64,000 bases of DNA, taken from contig JACRCX010000082.1 of NCBI GenBank assembly GCA_016218815.1, forward strand, positions 43,004 to 107,003, written 5' to 3'. A model generated the notes under the pieces. The model worked only from the letters and a program-made list of their open reading frames with translations. It ran no database searches and was not told where the DNA came from. The stretch comes from Deltaproteobacteria bacterium. GTDB lineage: Bacteria > Myxococcota_A > Polyangia > DRWM01 > JAAZOP01. The translations under genes were made by a program, and so were the position numbers. Positions 51,027 through 58,732 of this stretch are shown here, piece after piece. Position 1 is the stretch's first letter. Every line of letters starts with the position of its first letter.

Positions 51027-52940
51027 ATGGGTGAGTTTTCCCCCGCCGCCTTCCTGGACACGCTGCCCACGGGGCTGTGCATCCACGTACGGTCCATCAT
51101 CTGCTACGCGAACCCGGCGCTGCTGCGCATGACGGGCGTGCCGTCGCTCGAGGCCGCGCGCGGCCGGTCGATCCTGGAATTCGTGCATCCCGACTTCCAT
51201 GCGGTGACCGGGGCGCGGATGCGGGAGATGTACGAGCGGCGAGCCCCCGCGGACTGGCTGGAGCTTCGTTTCCTGCGCGCCGACGGCAGCTCGTTCGAGG
51301 CCGAGGTTGCGGCGTCGATGATCGAGTGGGAGGGACAGGCGGCGTCGCAGGTGCTGATCACGGACATCACGCGGCGGAAGGAGGCGGAGCGGGCGCGGAT
51401 CGAGGCCGAGCAGCGGTACCGGCGGCTGATCGAGCACATGCCGATCGCGCTGGTGGTGCATACCGACGGGAGGATCGTGTATTCGAACCCCGCGACGGCA
51501 CGGCTGCTGGGACTGCCCGAGGGGTCGGACGGGGTGGGCAAGGACCCGTTCGAGCGGATCCACCCGGACTTCCGGGATGAAGTCCGGGACCGGGTCCGCC
51601 GGATCTACGGCAAGGAGGGGCACGAGCCGCCGATGGCGGTGCGCATGCTGCGCCGCGACGGCTCGGAATTCGACGCCGAGATTTCCTCGACGATGATCGA
51701 TTGGAACGGGCGTCCCGCATCGCAGGTCCTCATCGTCGACGCCGGCGCGCAGCGGGCGCTGGAGCAGCGCCTGTGCCAGGCGCAGAAGGTGGAGAGCCTG
51801 CAGTTGCTGGCGGGCGGCGTGGCCCACGATTTCAACAACCTCCTGGTCGGCATCCTGGGGAATGCGGAGTTGGCGGCGGCGGAGTCGTCCCAAGGAGCCG
51901 TGCGCGCACACCTCGCCGGCATCTCGCTGGCCGCGCGGAGGGCCGCGGAGCTGGCGCGGCAGCTCCTGTCCTACGCGGGCAAGGGAAACGTGGTGCGGGA
52001 GACGCTCGACCTGGGCGCACTGCTGGACGAGACGTCGGCGCTGATGGCCGCGTCGATGTCGCCGAAGGCCCGACTGGTGGCGGAGCCGTGCGCCGGGCTG
52101 CCGGCCGTGTTCGGCGACGCGACGCAGCTCCGCCAGGTCCTGATGAACCTGCTGGCCAACGCGTCGGAAGCCCTGGAGTCCTCCGGCGGCGTGGTCCGCG
52201 TCACGGCCGGCGCGGGCGAGTTCGGGGTCGAGGAGCTGCGTTCGTCGTGGTTCGCCGACGACGTGGCCGCGGGGCGGTACGCGTACTTCGAGGTTTCGGA
52301 CGACGGGTGCGGGATGACGGAGGCGGTGCTGGCGCGCATCTTCGACCCGTTCTTCAGCACGAAGCTCGTCGGCCGGGGTCTGGGTCTCGCCGTCGCGCGG
52401 GGCATCCTGCTGGCGCACCGGGGCGTGATCCAGGTCCGCTCGGCCCCGGGGAAAGGCACGACCTTCCGTGTCCTGCTGCCCGCGACGGACGGGTCGCCGG
52501 GGCCGCGGGACCAGGCGGCCGAAAGCCGTCCGGCGAAGGAGGAGGAGGACGGCGGAGCGATCACCCGCGCGGTCGTGCTGGTCATCGACGACGAGCCGCA
52601 GGTCCGCGCGGTGATCGAGCAGGTCCTGCGGCGCGCGGGGCACGAGGTCGTGTCGGCGGCGGACGGGGCGTCGGGCGTGGAGACCTATCGCGAGAGGGGC
52701 GCGGGCATTGACGGCGTGGTGCTGGACATCGGCATGCCGGGAATGGACGGGCGCGAGGTCCTGGCGGCGCTGCGCCGGATCCGCCGCGACGTGCGCGTAG
52801 TGGTGTGCAGCGGCTACGGGGACGTCGAGACGCAGCACCGGATCGGCGCGGCGAAGCCCGCGGCCGTCGTGTGCAAGCCGTTCGGCGTCGCGGAGCTGCT
52901 CGCGGCGGTGGAGGCGGCTGTCGCGCGGCGGGGGGAGTAG
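51027..52940 (+). CDS. Hybrid PAS-PAS sensor histidine kinase with receiver
   Basis: A 637-residue soluble protein. Two PAS domains (about 8-120 and 128-245) are followed by a histidine kinase core: H-box V-A-H-D-F-N-N-L-L (the HDFNN sub-type), N-box N-L-L-A-N-A-S-E-A, G1 D-D-G-C-G-M, F-box F-D-P-F-F-S-T-K and G2 G-R-G-L-G-L. A C-terminal receiver domain has V-I-D-D-E-P and phospho-acceptor in V-V-L-D-I-G-M-P-G, with K in C-K-P-F. No membrane helix. It could autophosphorylate and relay to its own receiver or to a separate phosphotransfer protein. No partner is adjacent. Confidence 0.85.
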   Translation: MGEFSPAAFLDTLPTGLCIHVRSIICYANPALLRMTGVPSLEAARGRSILEFVHPDFHAVTGARMREMYERRAPADWLELRFLRADGSSFEAEVAASMIEWEGQAASQVLITDITRRKEAERARIEAEQRYRRLIEHMPIALVVHTDGRIVYSNPATARLLGLPEGSDGVGKDPFERIHPDFRDEVRDRVRRIYGKEGHEPPMAVRMLRRDGSEFDAEISSTMIDWNGRPASQVLIVDAGAQRALEQRLCQAQKVESLQLLAGGVAHDFNNLLVGILGNAELAAAESSQGAVRAHLAGISLAARRAAELARQLLSYAGKGNVVRETLDLGALLDETSALMAASMSPKARLVAEPCAGLPAVFGDATQLRQVLMNLLANASEALESSGGVVRVTAGAGEFGVEELRSSWFADDVAAGRYAYFEVSDDGCGMTEAVLARIFDPFFSTKLVGRGLGLAVARGILLAHRGVIQVRSAPGKGTTFRVLLPATDGSPGPRDQAAESRPAKEEEDGGAITRAVVLVIDDEPQVRAVIEQVLRRAGHEVVSAADGASGVETYRERGAGIDGVVLDIGMPGMDGREVLAALRRIRRDVRVVVCSGYGDVETQHRIGAAKPAAVVCKPFGVAELLAAVEAAVARRGE

Positions 52941-52945
52941 CGGGG

Positions 52946-52973
52946 AGCTGGTGGCTGGTGGCTGGTGGCCGGT
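52946..52973. repeat. Tandem heptamer array (GGCTGGT)
   Basis: Four 7-base units (AGCTGGT, GGCTGGT twice, GGCCGGT) directly after the stop of the hybrid kinase gene, in the same orientation and word as the array before it. Confidence 0.85.
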
Positions 52974-53022
52974 GGGGAGTCGGCGGTGCCGGTCGAGCTC
53001 GTCGCGGGGAGAGCCTGTGGAT

Positions 53023-54174
53023 TCAGTGCAGCAGCTTGTCCGACCAGAGCAGGTCGACGAACATCCTCACCGGCATGATCTCGATCCCCGACGGCGTCCG
53101 GCGGCGGTGCTCGTCGAGGGACACGATGATGCGGCGCCCCGCGTGCGGGTGCTCCTCGGCCAGCGCCTCGAGTCCTCGCAGATGATCGGTCGTGATCCTC
53201 GGCGAAGCCTTGGCCTCCAGATTCACCTCCATGTCGCCCAGGACGAAATCCACCTCGGCGCCGGAGGCGAGCCTCCAGAACGACAACGGGGCCCTGGTCC
53301 CGGAGCAGTCGTTCCAGGTCGCCAACTCGTGGTGCAGCCAGTTCTCGAGAGCCTTGCCGAACAGGTCGGAGCCCCGTTCGACTCTTCCCCGGCGGGCCAG
53401 CAGGTTCACGACCCCCACGTCGGAGAAGTAGAACTTCGGCGCGACCGAGATCTTCCGCTTCGGGCGCTTGCGGTAGGCCGGGAGCCACCTGCCCTGCAAC
53501 GTGTCGACCAGCACGCCGAACCAGCCGTCCACGGCGTGGTACGACACCCCGCACTCGCGGCCGATCGCCGACAGGTTGATCTGGCAGGTGTCGCTCAGGG
53601 CCGCGGCGGCGAGGAACTCGGAGAAGATCGGCAGGCGTCGCGACACTCCTTCGGCCGCGATCTCCTCCTTCAGATAGTCGGAGACGTACGCATCGAGGAG
53701 CCGCTCAGGACGTTCGGACAAGTAGATTCGCGGCAGGAAACCCGCGCTCAGCATCCGATCGAGATTCCAGGAACCGCCGAGCTCGGCGGACACCAGGCCG
53801 TGAAGCTCGTACCTGACCGCGCGTCCGCCCAGCAGGTTTCCACCTCCCCGTTTGAGCTTCCTCGGGCTCGAGCCGCACAGGGCGAATCTGGCGCCGAGGT
53901 TCTCGTGCATCCAGTGGACCTCGTCGAGCAGATCGGGGACCTTCTGGATCTCGTCGATGACGACGAACCGCGGCTTCGGCATTGCCGCGACCTCTTCGCG
54001 CAACAACTCGGGCCGGGTCGCGTAGCGCCGGAAGACGTCCGACTTCAGAAGGTCGATGCGCCTGGCGGATGGATAGCGGTCGGCCAGCAGCGTGGTTTTC
54101 CCGGTCTGGCGAGGGCCCCACAGGAAGAACGTGTCCTCTCCCGGCTCGGGCAGGCGCAACATGCGTGGAATCAT
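53023..54174 (-). CDS. DUF4143-type AAA ATPase
   Basis: A 383-residue protein. Walker A is G20-P-R-Q-T-G-K-T; Walker B is in F-V-V-I-D-E-I-Q. The C-terminal DUF4143 nuclease-like part has G-K-A-L-E-N-W-L-H-H-E-L and G-A-E-V-D-F-V. These ATPases are scattered by horizontal transfer and are often autonomously regulated; their role is not settled. It is convergent with the hybrid kinase gene. The start sits at the edge of an AT-rich palindrome and probable promoter, so the mRNA may be leaderless. Confidence 0.85.
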   Translation of the reverse strand: MIPRMLRLPEPGEDTFFLWGPRQTGKTTLLADRYPSARRIDLLKSDVFRRYATRPELLREEVAAMPKPRFVVIDEIQKVPDLLDEVHWMHENLGARFALCGSSPRKLKRGGGNLLGGRAVRYELHGLVSAELGGSWNLDRMLSAGFLPRIYLSERPERLLDAYVSDYLKEEIAAEGVSRRLPIFSEFLAAAALSDTCQINLSAIGRECGVSYHAVDGWFGVLVDTLQGRWLPAYRKRPKRKISVAPKFYFSDVGVVNLLARRGRVERGSDLFGKALENWLHHELATWNDCSGTRAPLSFWRLASGAEVDFVLGDMEVNLEAKASPRITTDHLRGLEALAEEHPHAGRRIIVSLDEHRRRTPSGIEIMPVRMFVDLLWSDKLLH

Positions 54175-54176
54175 CG

Positions 54177-54209
54177 GCTCTAATTATCCCGATATTTAGA
54201 GCAGGTCAA
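54177..54209 (-). promoter_or_regulatory. Palindromic operator-promoter of the DUF4143 gene
   Basis: On the minus strand TTGACC (54209-54204) and GATAAT (54188-54183), 15 bases apart, fit -35 and -10 boxes, with the ATG 8 bases further on. A 26-base near-perfect palindrome (54177-54202; 12-base arms GCTCTAATTATC and GATATTTAGAGC, one mismatch, CC centre) covers the -10 and spacer, as an autorepressor site would. It is much more AT-rich than its surroundings. Confidence 0.5.
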
Positions 54210-54281
54210 TCTGATTTCCGCCTGCGGTTTCGCCCGCTGAGCGCCGGCGCGGGCGAAGTCCAGGCTCGGCGGCGGCGGGCT

Positions 54282-57200
54282 CTACTCTCCGGCGGCCGGC
54301 GGGTCGGGGGTGGCGGCGGCGAGCTCGGCGGCGGGGCGGCCGGCGGGGGCGAGGTGCAGTCGGACCTTGGCGCTTTCGACCAGCGAGAAGACGACGGGGA
54401 CGACGATCAGGGTGAGCACGGTGGAGGTGAGCACGCCGCCGATGACGGCGATGGCCATCGGCGCGCGCGTCTCGGCGCCTTTGGATACGGCGAAGGCGAT
54501 GGGGAGCATGCCGAAGACCATCGCGGCGGTGGTCATCAGGATGGGCCGCAGGCGGATGCGGCCGGCGGCGATCGTGGCGTCGCGAACGGTCAGGCCGCGG
54601 CGGCGGCCCTGGACGGCGAAGTCGACGAGCAGGATGGCGTTCTTGGTCACGAGCCCCATGAGCATGATGAAGCCGATCATCGCCAGGATCGACATCGAGC
54701 GGCCGGTGAGGAGCAGTGCGCCGACGGCGCCGATCACGGAGAGGGGCAGGGAGAGCATGATGGTGAAGGGGTGGACGAACGACTCGAATTGCGCCGCCAG
54801 GAGGAGGTAGATGAGGATCACGGCGAGGAACAGCGCGGCGAACAGCTCGCGGAAGTTCTCCTCCATGAACTGGGCCTGTCCGGAGAAGTCGGTGACGTAG
54901 CCGGGCTCGGTGACGACGTCCTTGGCGAAACCCTCGAGCTCGGCCACGGCGGCGCCGAGCACCTTGTCCTTGAGGTTGGCGAAGATCGTGATCTGCCGCT
55001 GGCCCGCCTGGCGGTCGATCGACAGCGGGCCCTGGTCGGGGTCGAACTGCGCGACGTTGCGCAGCTCGACCAGCGCGCCGGAGGGCGAGCGGACCTGCAG
55101 GCTCTCCAGGACGGTGCGATCGCCGCGCGCGGCGTCGTCGAGCTGCATGCGGACGTCGTAGGTCTCGCCGCCCTCGCGGTACTCCGAGACCTTGTCGCCC
55201 GCGACGGCCAGGCGCAGCGTCTGGGCCAGGAAGACCACCGGGACGCCGAGCGCGTACGCCCGTTCGCGGTCGGGCACGAGACCCAGCTCCGGCTTGCCGG
55301 TGCGGTAGGTGGTGTCGATGTCGGTGTAACCGCCGGCCTGTCGCATCCGCGCCGTGATCTTCCGCGCCATTTCCTCGGACTTCTCGAGCGAGGGGCCGCG
55401 CACGTTGTACTGGATCAGCGCCGAGCGCATGACGCCGGCGCTGATCAGCTGCGCGTCCTCCACCGAGACCTTGGCCGTGGCGTAGTCCTGGAAGTGCGTG
55501 CGCAGCGCGTACTGCAGGTCCTTCTGCGCGTAGTCGCGGTCCATGCGGTCGACCAGCTCGACGCGGACCGTCGCCAGCTCGGCCTTCCGCAGGACGCCGC
55601 CGCCGACGGAGGCGACGAGGTACTTCACCCCCGGCGTGGCGCGCAGGACGGTCATCACCTCCTCGGCCGCGCGCTGGGTGTGCTCCAGCGAGCTGCCCGG
55701 CGGCGTCTCGATGGTGACGTCGAAGCGGCTCTGGTCCATCGACGGCATCATCTCCTGCTCCATGCCGCCGGCGAGCCGGACGGTGGCATAGAGCACGCCG
55801 CCGGCGAGCAGCAGCACGACGAGCCGCTGGCGCAGGGCGAGGCCGACCAGGAAGGCGTACGCCGACTCGATGGCGAGCAGCACGCGCTCCACGGCGCGCG
55901 TGACGAAGTTGCCCTTGGGCACCTTGACGAAGCGCGCCGAGAGCATCGGCGTCAGGGTGAAGGAGACGAAGAGCGAGATCAGCACGGCGGCGGCGACGGT
56001 CAGGCCGAACTGCTTCAAGAAGCGGCCGACGATGCCGCCGGTGGTGGCGATGGGGCCGAATACGGCGACCAGCGTGAAGGTGGTGGCCGTGACGGCCAGG
56101 CCGATCTCCTCCGTCGCGCTCGAGGCCGCCGTGCGGCGGTCCTCGCCGTGCTCCACGTGGCGGTAGATGTTCTCCAGCACGACGATCGCGTCGTCGACGA
56201 GCAGGCCGACGGAGAGCGAGAGCGCGAGCAGGGTCAGGAAGTTGAGCGTGAACCCCATGATGCTGATGAAGGCGAAGGTGCCGATGACCGAGGTCGGGAT
56301 GGCGATGGCGGCGATCAGGGTCAAGCGCAGGTTGCGCAGGAAGACGGCGATGATCACCACGGCCAGGAGTGCGCCCAAGAGCAGGTCGAACATCGAGTCC
56401 TCGACCGCTGCCTTGATGAACGTCGACTCGTCCGCGATGACCTCGACCTTCACCCCGGGCGGCGCGAGGCGGCGGATCCTGGGCAGCGCCTCGACGACCT
56501 TCTTCGCCATCTCGACCGTGTTGGTGCCGGACTGCTTGCGAATCACGACGGTGAGCGCCTTGCGGCCGTTGACGGTGGCGCGCGAGGTCTCGCGGGCCAT
56601 GCCGTCGACGACGGTGGCCACGTCCGAGAGGCGGACGACGGCGCCCATGAAGTTCATGACCATCACGGCGCGCAGCTCGTCGAGCGACGCGGCCGAGCCC
56701 TTGGTCTTGAGGCTGATGTCCTGCGTGCCGGAGGGGACGCTCCCGGCGGGGATTTCGAGGTTCTGCGCCCCCAGCGCGTTGACCACGTCCATCATCGTGA
56801 CGTTGTGCCGGCGCAGGGCCGCCGGGTTCGGCCGCACCCAGATCACGCGCTCGCGGTAGCCGATGACGTCGATCCCGCCCACGCCCTGGATGTTGCGGAG
56901 CTGCTCCTTGACGCGCTTCTCCGCGAAGTCGCCGAGCGCCAACTCGTCCACGTCCGCCGGCGCGGTGATCCCCAGGGTGAGCACGGGGGCCGCGCCGAGG
57001 TCGACCCTCTCCACCTGCGGCGGCTGCACGTCGGGCGGCAGCGTCCGCAGCGCGGCCGAGACCTTGTCGCGCACCTCCTGCGCGGCGACGTTGATGTCCT
57101 TCTCCAGCTCGAAGATCACCACGACGCTGCTGACGTTCTCCAGGCTGGTCGAGCGCAGCGTGTTGATGCCCGACACCTGGGTCACGGCATCCTCGAGCGG

Positions 57201-57395
57201 CTTGGAGATCTTCTCCTCGATCGTGGTCGGATCGGCGCCGGGGTAGATGGTGGTGACGGTGACGATCGGGAAGTCGATCGACGGATAGAGATCCAGGCCG
57301 GCGCTGCGGTAGCCCAGGATGCCGAAGACGATCAGCGCGGTGATCACCACCACGGTGGTGACCGGGCGCCGGATGGCGGTGTCGGAGAGCTTCAC
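54282..57395 (-). CDS. RND efflux pump inner-membrane permease (HAE1 type)
   Basis: A 1037-residue permease from GTG 57395, of normal length for the AcrB/MexB family. The first helix is followed by A-I-R-R-P-V-T and G-A-D-P-T-T-I-E-E-K; P-D-V-Q-P-P and the proton-relay region L-V-D-D-A-I-V-V-L-E-N are clear, and S-L-P-L-S-V-I-G-A-V occurs in the second half. It begins three bases after the adaptor gene stops and works with it to export substrates across the envelope. Substrate is unknown. Confidence 0.9.
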   Translation of the reverse strand: MKLSDTAIRRPVTTVVVITALIVFGILGYRSAGLDLYPSIDFPIVTVTTIYPGADPTTIEEKISKPLEDAVTQVSGINTLRSTSLENVSSVVVIFELEKDINVAAQEVRDKVSAALRTLPPDVQPPQVERVDLGAAPVLTLGITAPADVDELALGDFAEKRVKEQLRNIQGVGGIDVIGYRERVIWVRPNPAALRRHNVTMMDVVNALGAQNLEIPAGSVPSGTQDISLKTKGSAASLDELRAVMVMNFMGAVVRLSDVATVVDGMARETSRATVNGRKALTVVIRKQSGTNTVEMAKKVVEALPRIRRLAPPGVKVEVIADESTFIKAAVEDSMFDLLLGALLAVVIIAVFLRNLRLTLIAAIAIPTSVIGTFAFISIMGFTLNFLTLLALSLSVGLLVDDAIVVLENIYRHVEHGEDRRTAASSATEEIGLAVTATTFTLVAVFGPIATTGGIVGRFLKQFGLTVAAAVLISLFVSFTLTPMLSARFVKVPKGNFVTRAVERVLLAIESAYAFLVGLALRQRLVVLLLAGGVLYATVRLAGGMEQEMMPSMDQSRFDVTIETPPGSSLEHTQRAAEEVMTVLRATPGVKYLVASVGGGVLRKAELATVRVELVDRMDRDYAQKDLQYALRTHFQDYATAKVSVEDAQLISAGVMRSALIQYNVRGPSLEKSEEMARKITARMRQAGGYTDIDTTYRTGKPELGLVPDRERAYALGVPVVFLAQTLRLAVAGDKVSEYREGGETYDVRMQLDDAARGDRTVLESLQVRSPSGALVELRNVAQFDPDQGPLSIDRQAGQRQITIFANLKDKVLGAAVAELEGFAKDVVTEPGYVTDFSGQAQFMEENFRELFAALFLAVILIYLLLAAQFESFVHPFTIMLSLPLSVIGAVGALLLTGRSMSILAMIGFIMLMGLVTKNAILLVDFAVQGRRRGLTVRDATIAAGRIRLRPILMTTAAMVFGMLPIAFAVSKGAETRAPMAIAVIGGVLTSTVLTLIVVPVVFSLVESAKVRLHLAPAGRPAAELAAATPDPPAAGE

Positions 57396-57398
57396 GGG

Positions 57399-58628
57399 CT
57401 ATCTCGCGGCCACGGGCGACTCGGCGGCCGGAACCACCGGGAGAACCGCGGGGGGCTCCGGGGCCGGGGGCGCCGGAGGCGCGGGGGCGGCGGTCACCGT
57501 CACCGCGGCCCCGTCGGTGAGCGCCGCCGGATCGGAGACGACCAGGTCGAACTCCCCCGCGAGGCCCTCGCGCACCTCCCAGCCGCCTGCCGCTGCGGCG
57601 ACGGCGCGCACGAGCTTCTCCCGGGCCACGCCGCCGTCCACCACGAACACGCGCACCTGGTCCGGGCGGCCTTCGACCGGCAGGACGGCCGAGCCGGGCA
57701 GCATCGGGCGCGCGCCGGGCGAGGCGTGGACGATCCTGGCGTCCGCGAACAGTCCGGGCCGCAGGGCCATGCCGTAGGCGGTGTTGTCGATCGCCGAGAC
57801 GACGTCGAACGTGCGTGACATCGGGTCGATGGAGCCGATGACCGCCGTCACCGCGACGTCCACCGTGAGGCCCAGGCTCTGGAAGCGGGCCTCGACGCGG
57901 TCCCCCACCGCGACGTTGGGCAGCGACAGCTCGGGCACGCGGACCTTCAGCCGCAGGTGCGTCACGTCCTGGAGCCGGTAGAACACGGTCGGCGGCATGA
58001 CCTGCACGACGGCGCCCGGGGAAACCAGGCGGTTCACCACGAGGGCGTCGTACGGCGCGACAATCGTCGTCTGCCCCAGCCGCCGCCTGGCCGCCGCCAC
58101 CCCGACCTCGGCCAGCGCCACCTGGGCCGCCGCCACGTCGTAGCCGATCTGCGAACCATCGACGGCCGCTTCGGCCACGACGCCGTCCTGGCCGAGCTGC
58201 CGCACGCGGCGGTAGTTCGTCCGCTGCCCGCGCAGTCCCGTCTGGGCCATGCGCAGGTTCGTCTCCGCCTGCTGGACGTTGAGCTCGTAGTCGGTGGTGT
58301 CCAGGTCGGCCAGCGGGCTGCCGCCCGCCACGAGGTCGCCTTCCTCGGCGTACAGCGCCTTGATCTTGCCGGGGACCTCGGCCATCACCATCGTTTCCTG
58401 CGCCGCCCACAACGAGCCGTTGGCCGACGTCACGGTTTCGCCCGCCGCCCGCCACCGGACCACCGTGACGGCGAGCGACGGCCCCGCGGCCGATTCGCCC
58501 GCCCCATCCGTCCCTTCCCCCGGGCCGGAGACCAGCAGCGCCCCGGCGTTGGCCTTGTCCTGGCCCAGCGAACAGCCGCCCGCGGCCGCAAGGACCGGCG
58601 CGAACAGCCAAAGGACCGTGCTGCGCAT
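57399..58628 (-). CDS. RND efflux periplasmic adaptor (MFP)
   Basis: A 409-residue membrane-fusion protein. The signal ends L-A-A-A-G-G-C, so it is lipidated to the inner membrane. A lipoyl half (E-V-P-G-K-I-K-A-L-Y-A-E-E-G-D-L-V) is followed by a helical hairpin rich in Gln and Ala (108-175) and the second lipoyl half (T-T-I-V-A-P-Y-D-A-L-V). The C-terminal Pro/Ala tail is extra. No outer-membrane TolC-type gene or regulator is adjacent. GGGAGTGGAACG precedes ATG 58628. Confidence 0.85.
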   Translation of the reverse strand: MRSTVLWLFAPVLAAAGGCSLGQDKANAGALLVSGPGEGTDGAGESAAGPSLAVTVVRWRAAGETVTSANGSLWAAQETMVMAEVPGKIKALYAEEGDLVAGGSPLADLDTTDYELNVQQAETNLRMAQTGLRGQRTNYRRVRQLGQDGVVAEAAVDGSQIGYDVAAAQVALAEVGVAAARRRLGQTTIVAPYDALVVNRLVSPGAVVQVMPPTVFYRLQDVTHLRLKVRVPELSLPNVAVGDRVEARFQSLGLTVDVAVTAVIGSIDPMSRTFDVVSAIDNTAYGMALRPGLFADARIVHASPGARPMLPGSAVLPVEGRPDQVRVFVVDGGVAREKLVRAVAAAAGGWEVREGLAGEFDLVVSDPAALTDGAAVTVTAAPAPPAPPAPEPPAVLPVVPAAESPVAAR

Positions 58629-58703
58629 CGTTCCACTCCCCGTCGTCCGGCGCCGCCGCGCCGACGACCGCTCGGACCGTCTCCCCTCCAGCGAACGACC
58701 GTC

Positions 58704-58732
58704 AATCAAACACTTGTTTGGGGGATTGTCAA
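58704..58732 (-). promoter_or_regulatory. Promoter with TetR-type operator upstream of the efflux genes
   Basis: On the minus strand a perfect TTGACA (58732-58727) is followed after 17 bases by a weak -10 (TTGATT, 58709-58704). The palindrome CAAACACTTGTTTG (58707-58720; 6-bp arms) lies between them. Its position and sequence are those of operators bound by TetR/AcrR repressors of efflux pumps. No tetR gene is next to it. Confidence 0.5.

Noticed and set aside
53982..58611. Overlapping long open frames on both strands over the efflux genes
   Set aside because: They are His/Asp- or Arg-rich shadows with no motifs, while the RND permease and adaptor frames have all family signatures.
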